Shown in pieces: positions 33,861 through 43,330 of a DNA stretch of 64,000 nt. Numbering within the stretch: the first letter of the stretch is position 1; each line of letters starts with the position of its first letter. This stretch comes from QHXW01 sp035297145 (GTDB lineage: Bacteria > Acidobacteriota > Terriglobia > Bryobacterales > Bryobacteraceae): NCBI GenBank assembly GCA_035297145.1, contig DATGZN010000042.1, positions 26,406 through 90,405 of the forward strand. Direction: 5' to 3'. The notes beneath the pieces were generated by a model. That model did not search any database. It saw only the letters and a list, made by a program, of their open reading frames with translations, and was not told the DNA's origin. The position numbers were made by a program, and so were the translations under genes.

Positions 33861-34980
33861 TCACGGCAGCATTTCGCGCCGGGAGTTCGTTGCCATTGCG
33901 GTAAGCGCCGGCAGCATTGCGGCGCAGCCATCACCGGCTCAAGACGCATGGCCGGAGTTTCGCGGCAACCCCCAGTTGACGGGAGTAGCTTCCTCTTCCC
34001 TGCCCGCCACATTGAAATTGCTCTGGACATACGAGACCGGCGACTCGATCGAATCCTCGGCCGCGATCGTCGACGGCGTTGTCTACGTCGGCTCGGAAGC
34101 TTCCGACCTCGTTGCTCTCGATCTCGATGCCGGCAAGCTGCAATGGAAATACCACGTCAACGATGGAATCGGCGAATCGTCCCCGGCCGTGCGCGACGGC
34201 ATCGTCTATGTCGGCGATCTCTCGGGAACGCTGCACGCGGTGAGTACGCGTGACGGGCAGAGCGTCTGGAAGTTGCAAACCGGCGCGGAGGTGAAGTCGT
34301 CGCCGGTGATTGCGGGTGATCGCCTGCTGGTCGGTTCCTACGATGGCAGCCTCTATTGCGTGGCGGCACGGACGGGAGCGGTCCACTGGAAGTTTCATAC
34401 CAACAACTACGTGCATTGCTCACCGGGAGTTTCGGAAGGGCTCACGTTCATCGCCAGCTGCGATGAAGCCTTCCACGCGATTCGCATCAGCGACGGGATC
34501 GAGGTTTTTCAAGTGGCCTCCGGCGGTTACAACGCGGCCTCGCCAACCATCGTCGGCAAAACGGCCTACTTCGGAACGTTCAACAACGAGGTTTTGGGAA
34601 TCAGCCTGACGACCCGCCGCGTCCTCTGGCGATATGAACATCCCGTGCGCCACTTTCCGTTTTATTCCTCGGCCGCGGTCGCGGATGGAAAAGTCGTCAT
34701 CGGAGGCCGCGACAAGTTCATCCACTGTCTGAACGCTCGCACCGGCAAAGCCGTCTGGACTTTCACTACGGGCGCGCGCGTGGACTCCTCACCGGCAATA
34801 TCCGGCGGCCGCGTCTACGTCGGCTCCAATGATGGCCGGCTCTACGTGCTCGATCTGGCGTCCGGAAAGAAAGACGGCGAATTCAACGCAGGAGCGCCGC
34901 TGTCGGCTTCACCGGCAATTGCCGCGGGAAAACTGGTGATCGGCTCGCAAGATGGCAAGCTGTACTGTCTTGGTGGCTGA
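33847..34980 (+). CDS. Tat-exported PQQ-like beta-propeller protein
   Basis: 377 residues from TTG 33847. The start is needed to include the twin-arginine signal SRREFVAIAVSAGSIAAQ; no other start precedes it. The mature part is a single eight-bladed propeller with regular blades (GVVYVGSEASDLVALDLDAG, GRVYVGSNDGRLYVLDLASG). Twin-arginine export suggests folding, perhaps with a cofactor, before secretion, unlike its two upstream neighbours. Role unknown; BamB-like scaffolding is an alternative. Confidence 0.83.
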   Translation: MPKSSHGSISRREFVAIAVSAGSIAAQPSPAQDAWPEFRGNPQLTGVASSSLPATLKLLWTYETGDSIESSAAIVDGVVYVGSEASDLVALDLDAGKLQWKYHVNDGIGESSPAVRDGIVYVGDLSGTLHAVSTRDGQSVWKLQTGAEVKSSPVIAGDRLLVGSYDGSLYCVAARTGAVHWKFHTNNYVHCSPGVSEGLTFIASCDEAFHAIRISDGIEVFQVASGGYNAASPTIVGKTAYFGTFNNEVLGISLTTRRVLWRYEHPVRHFPFYSSAAVADGKVVIGGRDKFIHCLNARTGKAVWTFTTGARVDSSPAISGGRVYVGSNDGRLYVLDLASGKKDGEFNAGAPLSASPAIAAGKLVIGSQDGKLYCLGG

Positions 34981-35000
34981 CCTTGGAGTCGAGCCGTCGC

Positions 35001-36344
<1,344 letters not shown>

Positions 36345-36541
36345 GATAGTGTCCTTTTCCAGTAGACGAGCCATCGAATCGGTCGACTCGCCGTGTTCTG
36401 TATCTTTTCCGGATTTCCACGTAGTATGCCATAGCGCGCGCCTTTCCCGCGATTCGAGTAGCACCCGGCGCTACACTAGATTCTGAGCCGGGAGTAGACT
36501 TTTTGCCCCCAGGCCGCGTCATTCCACCAGGAGCCTGAGCA

Positions 36542-37105
36542 TTGATTCTTCGGGCGGTCGAAGACACCGACCTGATCCGTAAGGCGTGCCGGGGAGATGT
36601 GGAGGCCTATAACCTCTTGATCTCTCGATGGGAAAAGCGCGTCTACAATTACCTGCTGCGGATCGCCGGTGATCGGGAAGAAGCGCTCGATCTGAGCCAG
36701 GATGTTTTTCTGAAAGCCTATCAGAATCTGCGGAAACTCGATGACCCCGCGCGGTTTGCGCCCTGGCTGTTCCGCATTGCGCATAACGAAGCTTTTTCCG
36801 CGTTTCGCAAGCGGCGGCCGGATCGGGAGGCGCCAGGATCAACGGAATTCGCCGCTGACGAAGTTGCCACCGCGCGCACGCCTGTCTTTCCCATCGAGCT
36901 ATCAATCGCGGTAACGACGGCGTTATCCAAGCTGCCGGAAGAGCAGCGCGAAGCCGTGATTCTGAAGATTTACCAGGGATTCAAGTTCGAAGAGATGGCG
37001 GAGATTCTCTCCTGTCCGGTCTCGACGGTGAAATCCAGGCTGTACGCCGCGCTCGACGTGCTCAAAACGCAATTGGCTCCGCTGAAAAGCCGAGGTGTGA
37101 CATGA
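36542..37105 (+). CDS. ECF sigma factor (RpoE-like)
   Basis: 187 residues from TTG 36542, preceded by AGGAG 8 nt upstream. Region 2 is DLIRKACRGDVEAYNLLISR followed by AGDREEALDLSQDVFLKAYQ and region 4 is LPEEQREAVILKIYQGFKFEEM with ILSCPVSTVKSRLYAAL. It lacks regions 1 and 3 as in all ECF factors. The next gene, overlapping by 4 bp, encodes a zinc-finger anti-sigma factor, and the type II secretion operon follows. It may control secretion genes, which is inference. Confidence 0.92.
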   Translation: MILRAVEDTDLIRKACRGDVEAYNLLISRWEKRVYNYLLRIAGDREEALDLSQDVFLKAYQNLRKLDDPARFAPWLFRIAHNEAFSAFRKRRPDREAPGSTEFAADEVATARTPVFPIELSIAVTTALSKLPEEQREAVILKIYQGFKFEEMAEILSCPVSTVKSRLYAALDVLKTQLAPLKSRGVT

Positions 37106-37686
37106 GTTGCTCGCCATTCGATTTACGCGACTATCTTTTGGGAGAACTGGCGGAGGCCGAACGCCGTCAGGTGGATGTGCATATGCGAAGCTGCGGCGGC
37201 TGCCAGGAAGAGATGGAGCGGCTGCGCATTACGCAATCGACACTGCTCGAATTACGCGACGAAGAGGTACCGCAGCGGATCGGGTTCGTGTCCGATCCGG
37301 TCTTCGAGCCCTCGGGCCCTCGACGATTCTGGCAGGCGTTGTGGGCGTCCGGGCCGAAGTTAGGCTTCGCGTCGGCGGCGATGCTATCGGCGGCGCTCGT
37401 AATCTTCACGTTCCTGCGGCCGGTCACGCCAGCTCCGACTGTGGCTGCTGCGCCGGTGGATACGGCCAAGATCGAGCAACAGGTCTCCGAGCGTGTTGCC
37501 GGCGAAGTGCGCAAGGCCGTCGCGGAGAGTGAGGCGCGGCAGGAGAAGAAGACGGCCGATCTGCTCGCGGTGGCGGAACGCCGGTATGAGCAGCAACAGC
37601 GAGCCTTCTTGGAGGGTGTTTCGTACCTCCAAAAGCAATATAGCGTCCTGGCTCATGCCAGTTACGAACCAGGGGGCATGCGATGA
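37102..37686 (+). CDS. Zinc-finger anti-sigma factor, membrane-bound
   Basis: 194 residues. The N-terminus is an anti-sigma zinc finger (DLRDYLLGELAEAERRQV then H-MRS-C-GG-C, the HxxxCxxC site). One membrane helix (LGFASAAMLSAALVIFTFL, about 89-109) leads to an extracytoplasmic coiled-coil-like tail (EQQVSERVAGEVRKAVAESE). It should hold the upstream ECF sigma factor inactive until a periplasmic signal. It is overlapped by 4 bp on both sides. Confidence 0.88.
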   Translation: MSCSPFDLRDYLLGELAEAERRQVDVHMRSCGGCQEEMERLRITQSTLLELRDEEVPQRIGFVSDPVFEPSGPRRFWQALWASGPKLGFASAAMLSAALVIFTFLRPVTPAPTVAAAPVDTAKIEQQVSERVAGEVRKAVAESEARQEKKTADLLAVAERRYEQQQRAFLEGVSYLQKQYSVLAHASYEPGGMR

Positions 37687-38219
37687 GACGTTGGTTGATT
37701 CCCTCGTTGCTTCTCACGGCTGCGGCGGTCGCGATCGCGGCGGTCCCACGCGTGAGCCGCGATGCGCTGCACGCAATGGAAATCAGCTTCGACAAGCGCA
37801 TTCTGACGCCGAGCGCGGATGATCCCTTCGAGCTGCTCGGCAATACACGTGGTGTTTACCTGGAAGGCTACGGAGCTGTATTTACGGCCGAAGTGAACCT
37901 GTTACTCAGCGCCAATATCAGCCCATTTCAGCCCACCATGCCGAAAGATTACGTAGTGAAACTTCGCCAGCGGAAACTGCAACGGGTAAGCCTACTCAAG
38001 AAATCCATGCAGGAGGAGATGCTTGCCATGGCCTCCTTACTGGACAACGTCCCCGCCAACGAGCGGATCGCGCTGGGCGTCAGGCTGCTGTATCACCCAT
38101 GGGAAGACACCGCGGGGCTGCCCTCTCAGATTCTGATGCAAGCCGAGCGGCAGAAATTGGTGGATGTGCAGCTCGGCCGTGCTTCTCTCGATTCCATCAT
38201 CCAGGTCGAAGAACTGTAG
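37683..38219 (+). CDS. Hypothetical exported protein next to anti-sigma factor
   Basis: 178 residues with a signal peptide (WLIPSLLLTAAAVAIAA). The mature part contains LGNTRGVYLEGYGAVFTAEV and a basic amphipathic segment (VVKLRQRKLQRVSLLKKSMQ) and ends in an acidic helix. I do not recognise the family. Its place between the anti-sigma factor and gspE, with 4-bp and 0-bp spacing, suggests it senses envelope state or serves secretion. Confidence 0.75.
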   Translation: MRRWLIPSLLLTAAAVAIAAVPRVSRDALHAMEISFDKRILTPSADDPFELLGNTRGVYLEGYGAVFTAEVNLLLSANISPFQPTMPKDYVVKLRQRKLQRVSLLKKSMQEEMLAMASLLDNVPANERIALGVRLLYHPWEDTAGLPSQILMQAERQKLVDVQLGRASLDSIIQVEEL

Positions 38220-39905
38220 ATGAGCGTTTCTTCCGCTCCCGTTCTCGTTGACGAACCGCGCCGGCCCATGCGGCTGGGCGAGATGCTCATCGAGCGGCGG
38301 CAGATCACACAGGAAGACCTCGACCGCGCGCTGGAAATTCAGAGTGAACGCGGCGATAAGCTCGGCAAAATCCTGGTCGACCTTGGTTTCATCGCCATGC
38401 GCGATGTGCTGGCGGCCCTTTCCGAGCAGCTCAGCGTGCCGCTAGCCGGGCTCGACGAGCCGCCGCCGGATTCGCCGGAAATCCAGGGAATCTCGCCGCG
38501 CTTCATGCGGCAATGCCTGTTTCTCCCCATCGCCATGGATGACTCGTCCCTCACGCTCGCGATGGCCGACCCGCTGGACTTCGAGACCATCTCCGCGGTA
38601 CGCGGCTTTTGCGGGTTGAAAGTCCGCTCGGCGCTCGCAACCGAACAGGAAATACTCGACGCCATCGACAGGTTCTACGGCGAATCCGAGACCCAGCACA
38701 CGTTTGGTGAATTCGAGCCCGGCGAAGAGGGCGAGAATCTCGAACACCTTCGCGACATGGCTAGTGAGGCGCCGGTGATTCGCCTCGTGAACGCCATCAT
38801 CGCGCAGGCCATCGAGAAGCGGGCCAGTGACATTCACATCGAACCGTTCGAGAAGGAATTCCGCGTCCGTTACCGTGTGGATGGCGTCTTGTTTAATCAG
38901 GAGGCGCCGCCCCGTGAACTGAAGGCAGCTATCGTTTCGCGCCTGAAGCTCATGGCCAAGCTGAACATTGCCGAGCGCCGTCTCCCGCAGGACGGTCGCA
39001 TCAAAATCAAAATTCTGGGCCGTGAAGTGGATCTCCGCGTTTCCACGCTCCCCACACTCTACGGCGAAAGCGTGGTCATGCGCCTGTTGGACCGGTCCGC
39101 GGGCGATTTCTACGATCTGCGCCGCCTGGGCTTCGACGACCACATGCTGGCGCGGATGGAACACTACACCCAGCTTCCGCACGGTATTTTCCTGGTGACA
39201 GGGCCCACCGGCAGCGGCAAATCCACCACTCTTTATTCGGCGCTCAAGAACATCAACATTCCCGACAAGAAGATCATCACCATCGAGGACCCGGTCGAGT
39301 ACCAGATGGACGGCATCAACCAGATCCACGTGAACCCGGCCATTGGTTTGACGTTCGCCGCCGGCCTGCGCCACATCGTGCGCCAGGACCCCGACGTGAT
39401 CATGGTGGGTGAAATCCGCGACCGCGAGACCGCCGACATCGCCATTCGTGCCGCCTTGACCGGCCACTTCGTATTTTCCACTCTCCATACCAACGATGCG
39501 CCCAGCGCGATTTCGCGGCTCACCGACATGCAGGTGGAGAACTATCTGATCACGTCCTCCCTGGTCGCGGTGCTGGCGCAGCGCCTGGTACGTATCATCT
39601 GCCGCGAATGCAGAGTGTCCGCAGGCAGGGCGATCGCGCCCGATGGCGAGAACATCGAGACGTTTCGCGGAGCGGGTTGCGCTGTCTGTGCGGGCTCGGG
39701 ATTCCAGGGCCGCATGGGAATTTTCGAACTCATGGAGCTGAGTGAAGACATCCGCAAGCTCATCATGAGCAATAAGGACGCCTCTGAAATCACGCTGGCC
39801 GCGCGCCGCAATGGCATGCGCAATCTGCGCGAGGACGGCTGGCTGAAGGTGCATGATGGTGTCACCACTGTGGCCGAGGTCATGCGCGTGACCCAGGAAT
39901 TCTGA
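38220..39905 (+). CDS. gspE: Type II secretion ATPase GspE
   Basis: 561 residues. The N-terminal MshEN domain (LGEMLIERRQITQEDLDRAL) is followed by the secretion ATPase: Walker A GPTGSGKST, the Asp box TIEDPVEYQ, Walker B VIMVGEIRDRETADIA and the His box STLHTNDAPSA. A tetracysteine zinc site uses CREC and CAVC near the C-terminus. It powers pseudopilus assembly from the cytoplasmic side. PilB/GspE specificity is settled by the downstream gsp genes. Confidence 0.95.
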   Translation: MSVSSAPVLVDEPRRPMRLGEMLIERRQITQEDLDRALEIQSERGDKLGKILVDLGFIAMRDVLAALSEQLSVPLAGLDEPPPDSPEIQGISPRFMRQCLFLPIAMDDSSLTLAMADPLDFETISAVRGFCGLKVRSALATEQEILDAIDRFYGESETQHTFGEFEPGEEGENLEHLRDMASEAPVIRLVNAIIAQAIEKRASDIHIEPFEKEFRVRYRVDGVLFNQEAPPRELKAAIVSRLKLMAKLNIAERRLPQDGRIKIKILGREVDLRVSTLPTLYGESVVMRLLDRSAGDFYDLRRLGFDDHMLARMEHYTQLPHGIFLVTGPTGSGKSTTLYSALKNINIPDKKIITIEDPVEYQMDGINQIHVNPAIGLTFAAGLRHIVRQDPDVIMVGEIRDRETADIAIRAALTGHFVFSTLHTNDAPSAISRLTDMQVENYLITSSLVAVLAQRLVRIICRECRVSAGRAIAPDGENIETFRGAGCAVCAGSGFQGRMGIFELMELSEDIRKLIMSNKDASEITLAARRNGMRNLREDGWLKVHDGVTTVAEVMRVTQEF

Positions 39906-41113
39906 TGGCGACGTTTTTCTTCCGCGCGGTGGCTAGCGACGGCAAGATGCGCACCGGCAGTTTGACCGCCGAAACGGACAAAACCGTCGCGCGCGAACTG
40001 CGCAAGCAGGGGCTCACCCCGATCTACGTCGGCGTCGAGCAAAAGAAGTCCTTCGACCTGAAACTGCCCGCTTTCGCAACCGGCCACCGGCGCGACGTCC
40101 TGTTCTTCACGCAGGAGCTTTCGACGCTGCTCAACGCCGGCATCCCCGTAGACCGCGCGCTCAGCATCACCGGCGAACTCACCGAACGATCGAAGTTCCG
40201 CTTCATTGTCCTCGACGTTCTGCGCGTGCTCAAGGGCGGCAAAACGCTCGCGGACAGCCTGGGCACCCATCCCCAATATTTCTCCGATCTGTACATCAAC
40301 ATGGTCCGCGCCGGCGAGGCCAGCGGCAGTTTGGCTGCGGTATTCGAACGGCTGGCGGAGTTCGAGAAGTCGCGGGATGAGCTGCGGAATTACATCATTT
40401 CATCCATGATCTACCCCGCGCTTTTGGCGACGGTCGGCTGCGCTTCGATCATTGTCCTGTTGACTTTCGTGGTTCCCAAGTTTGCCTCGATGTTTGAGGA
40501 CTCGCACTTAAGAATTCCCGTGCCCACAATGATGATGCTCCAGGTGAGCAAGGTGGTGACGGCTTATTGGTGGATCGCGGCGACCGTGCTCTTTGTGGCG
40601 GCGGTGAGTTTCCGGATCTATACGCGCACAACGCCAGGCCGGCTTTGGTGGGATACGATACGCTTGAAGGTTCCCTTGTTAGGCATTGCTCTTCGCAAAG
40701 CGGAGACCGCACGATTCGCCCGTTCCATGGCGACGCTTGTGGGCAACAGTGTGCCGCTGGTGCAATCGATCGGCATCTCCGGCGCAATTTTGAACAACCG
40801 GATGATTGCGGGGGCGTTGGGTGAGGTGGCCCAGGGTGTGAAGCGCGGTGAAGGCATTGCGGCGCCGGTCCGAAAATCCGGCGTATTTCCGCCGTTGGCC
40901 GCGCATCTGCTGTCGGTCGGCGAGGAGACCGGAAGGCTCGACCAAATGTTTGCGCGCATGGCGGAGATTTACGAAACCGATACGCGCGCCGCCGTCAAAC
41001 GCTTCACGGCGATCTTTGAGCCGATGGTGATCCTGGTGATGGGGGTGATGGTCGGCGCCCTGATTCTCAGCATGCTGCTCGCGATCACGAGCATAAATGA
41101 TGTGGTGGTGTGA
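39905..41113 (+). CDS. gspF: Type II secretion inner membrane protein GspF
   Basis: 402 residues with two repeated T2SSF domains (DVLFFTQELSTLLNAGIPVD and TARFARSMATLVGNSVPLVQ) and three membrane helices (YPALLATVGCASIIVLLTF, WWIAATVLFVAAV and the C-terminal MVILVMGVMVGALILSML). It is the polytopic platform that couples GspE to pseudopilin assembly. The start overlaps gspE by 1 bp. Confidence 0.95.
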   Translation: MATFFFRAVASDGKMRTGSLTAETDKTVARELRKQGLTPIYVGVEQKKSFDLKLPAFATGHRRDVLFFTQELSTLLNAGIPVDRALSITGELTERSKFRFIVLDVLRVLKGGKTLADSLGTHPQYFSDLYINMVRAGEASGSLAAVFERLAEFEKSRDELRNYIISSMIYPALLATVGCASIIVLLTFVVPKFASMFEDSHLRIPVPTMMMLQVSKVVTAYWWIAATVLFVAAVSFRIYTRTTPGRLWWDTIRLKVPLLGIALRKAETARFARSMATLVGNSVPLVQSIGISGAILNNRMIAGALGEVAQGVKRGEGIAAPVRKSGVFPPLAAHLLSVGEETGRLDQMFARMAEIYETDTRAAVKRFTAIFEPMVILVMGVMVGALILSMLLAITSINDVVV

Positions 41114-41114
41114 A

Positions 41115-41549
41115 ATGAACCAACGAAGACGTATACACCAGGCTGGTATCACGCTCATCGAGATGCTGGTGGTGGTGACAATCATCGCGCTGTTTGCCGC
41201 GCTCGTAGCCCCGGTGATGTTCAAGCAGGGCGACAAAGCTAAGGTTACCGCGGCCCGCGCGCAAATCAATTCATTCATGACGGCGCTCGGCTCTTACAAG
41301 CTCGACACAGGCGTTGTCCCATCGACCGAGGAAGGATTGCAAGCCCTCCGCGTGAAACCAGGCAATCTCGATCAGTGGCAAGGGCCGTACCTCCCCAAGG
41401 ACATTCCCCTCGATCCCTGGGGCCACCCGTACGTGTACAAATACCCCGGTGACCACGGCGATGAGCCGGACATCATCTCCTACGGCGCCGACGGCCAGCC
41501 CGGTGGCGACGGGCTCAACGCAGACATCGTGAGCTGGAAGGATAAGTAG
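41115..41549 (+). CDS. gspG: Major pseudopilin GspG
   Basis: 144 residues from ATG 41115, chosen over an ATG six codons upstream to give a short basic leader. The prepilin cleavage site is QAG/ITLIE with Glu16 at position +5, then the hydrophobic helix. The C-terminal half has the usual GspG Ca-binding region (DPWGHPYVYKYPGDHGDEPD). It is the main subunit of the pseudopilus. Confidence 0.95.
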   Translation: MNQRRRIHQAGITLIEMLVVVTIIALFAALVAPVMFKQGDKAKVTAARAQINSFMTALGSYKLDTGVVPSTEEGLQALRVKPGNLDQWQGPYLPKDIPLDPWGHPYVYKYPGDHGDEPDIISYGADGQPGGDGLNADIVSWKDK

Positions 41550-41699
41550 GACGGGCATTCCTGCCCGTCCAAGCTGGGCTCAGTCCAGCGCCATCGTAGC
41601 CATGCGGTCAGTACATCGCCCCAGTCATTTCATCAACGGCGGGCCGGACGTGTCCGGCCCCTACAAGGCACACGTCATAGCGGCGAGGCGCGCCTCGCC
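41549..41699 (+). repeat. Three GC-rich palindromes between gspG and gspH
   Basis: Three near-perfect stems lie in 150 bp: GGACGGGCA/TGCCCGTCC (41549-41570, 9 bp, 4-nt loop), GGGCCGGAC/GTCCGGCCC (41641-41660, 9 bp, 2-nt spacer) and GGCGAGGCG/CGCCTCGCC (41682-41699, 18-bp palindrome). The first begins on the last base of gspG's stop. The second and third fall inside the predicted gspH leader. They look like REP/ERIC-type palindromes and not like a single terminator. Confidence 0.75.
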
Positions 41700-42162
41700 C
41701 GGTGTCACTCTCGTCGAGATGCTGATCGTGATGACGATCATCGGCCTGATGGCCGCCATCTCGTTTCCCGCCCTGTCATCTGGACTCGAGAGCTTGCGAC
41801 TCGCCTCCGCTACCGACTCGATCGTCAGCTTCTTGAACGGCGGCCTGAACCGCGCCCAGCGCCGCCAGGAAGCGGTGGAGGTCGCAGTTTCGGCCAAAGA
41901 GAATTTCCTGTCTCTGACCTCAGCTTCCCTTTCCCGCAGACTCGAGATGCCGAGCGGCGTGACCATCCAGCAGGTCTGGCCCAAGTTAGCCGAAGAGACC
42001 GACGCACCGCGTCTGTTCCTGCTGCTGCCCGGCGGTGCCGTCCCGCGCATCGGCATTGAAATTGCCAACCGCAAGGGCGTCCATCGTATTGTGCGCGTCA
42101 ATCCCATGACCGGCGTGCCCGAAGTCGAGCGCATTGTCGCAGGCCAGGAACCCGGTCAATGA
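41602..42162 (+). CDS. gspH: Minor pseudopilin GspH
   Basis: 186 residues from ATG 41602. The prepilin cleavage site is ASPG/VTLVEM, followed by a membrane helix (LIVMTIIGLMAAISFPAL). The leader from ATG is 34 residues, much longer than usual, and is encoded by palindromic repeats; GTG 41650 would give an 18-residue leader. The C-terminal domain is GspH-like beta structure. It caps the pseudopilus with GspI, J and K. Confidence 0.82.
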   Translation: MRSVHRPSHFINGGPDVSGPYKAHVIAARRASPGVTLVEMLIVMTIIGLMAAISFPALSSGLESLRLASATDSIVSFLNGGLNRAQRRQEAVEVAVSAKENFLSLTSASLSRRLEMPSGVTIQQVWPKLAEETDAPRLFLLLPGGAVPRIGIEIANRKGVHRIVRVNPMTGVPEVERIVAGQEPGQ

Positions 42163-42590
42163 AGGAACGCGGCTTCACACTACTCGAGGTCTTAGTGGCA
42201 ACCCTGATCATGGGACTCGCCGTGATCGGATTGCTCTCCAGCATATCCACCTCCATGCGCAACGCTGTGCGCGTCACCGACTACGATCGTGTGGCCCTTC
42301 TAGCCCGCGCCCAGATGGATACCTTGCTGGTCACCCGGCACTTGCCATGGTTCTCCGTTGTGCAGGGGAGCTTCGACCCGGCGCTGATTGCCGGGCGCGA
42401 GGCCGGCTGGCGCGCGCGTGTGACCCCTTTTGAAAGAGGAATCATACCCGAGGTCGGGAGCGCGGTGCTCGAGCGCATCGAGCTCGAAGTCTGGTGGAAG
42501 AACGGGGACGATCGTCGCACTTTCACGTTCGATGCCTTTCGCCGAAAGGTGTTGCGGCCAGACGACCTCGCCGCCATGGGCCAGCCATGA
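42159..42590 (+). CDS. gspI: Minor pseudopilin GspI
   Basis: 143 residues with a very short leader, cleavage at ERG/FTLLEV (Glu at +5), and one hydrophobic helix (ATLIMGLAVIGLLSSI). The rest is a small alpha-beta domain ending RRTFTFDAFRR. It overlaps gspH and gspJ by 4 bp each. Confidence 0.88.
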   Translation: MKERGFTLLEVLVATLIMGLAVIGLLSSISTSMRNAVRVTDYDRVALLARAQMDTLLVTRHLPWFSVVQGSFDPALIAGREAGWRARVTPFERGIIPEVGSAVLERIELEVWWKNGDDRRTFTFDAFRRKVLRPDDLAAMGQP

Positions 42591-43330
42591 AGCGCCCTCG
42601 CGCCGGCGTCACACTGATCGAAGTTACGGTCGCCGTTGCCCTGCTCAGTATCCTGAGCCTGGGCATCATGTTCGCCTTGCGCATCGGCCTCAACGCGCTC
42701 GATAAAGCCAACCGGAAACTCATGGCCGACCGCCGCACCGCCGGAGCCGAGCGCATCCTCGAAGCGCAACTGGCCGGTTTCATGCCCGTGGTTGCCCAGT
42801 TTGCGCTGTTGCCGGATGCGCCCGGCCAAAAGTTTCCTTTCTTCGAAGGCCGCGCACAGTCCATGCGTTTCGTTTCCAGCTACTCGCTGGGCGAGGCCGC
42901 TCGCGGGTTGCCGCAGGTCCTTGAATTCCAGGTGATCCCGGGCGAGGCGGGCGGCGTGCGGCTGGTGGTGAACGAAAACGTCTACACCGGACCGCGTTCC
43001 GCCGGACGTTTTTCCGTGGGTCCCGGAGTTGACCCCGAGCTGGGTACTGCCAGCATGCGCTACCTGCCGATCTCCGTCGGCCCCGGCTCGTTCGTTCTCG
43101 CCGACCGCCTGGCTTACTGCCGCTTTGCCTACTACGGCATTCAGATTGGTTCGCCACTGGAACAGTGGAAATCCGGTTGGATCCCGCCCGACAAGTGGCC
43201 CATGGCCATTCGAATCGAAATGGCTTCGCTCGACACGAATCCCGGAACTCTCAAGCCCCTCACCATCACCGCGCCCGTTCACGTGGATCGTTTCGCAATT
43301 TATGACTACATGGAAGAAGAGGAGCAGTAA
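42587..43330 (+). CDS. gspJ: Minor pseudopilin GspJ
   Basis: 247 residues from ATG 42587, chosen because it overlaps the gspI stop by 4 bp and gives the leader MKRPRAG/VTLIEV. The helix AVALLSILSLGIMFALRIGL follows, then a large beta domain (GRAQSMRFVSSYSL, ARGLPQVLEFQVI). With GspI and GspK it forms the pilus tip complex. Confidence 0.88.
   Translation: MKRPRAGVTLIEVTVAVALLSILSLGIMFALRIGLNALDKANRKLMADRRTAGAERILEAQLAGFMPVVAQFALLPDAPGQKFPFFEGRAQSMRFVSSYSLGEAARGLPQVLEFQVIPGEAGGVRLVVNENVYTGPRSAGRFSVGPGVDPELGTASMRYLPISVGPGSFVLADRLAYCRFAYYGIQIGSPLEQWKSGWIPPDKWPMAIRIEMASLDTNPGTLKPLTITAPVHVDRFAIYDYMEEEEQ

Noticed and set aside
38442..39854. 470-codon open frame on the minus strand across gspE
   Set aside because: It is antisense to a clear ATPase gene and has His/Gly/Val-rich composition typical of a shadow frame.
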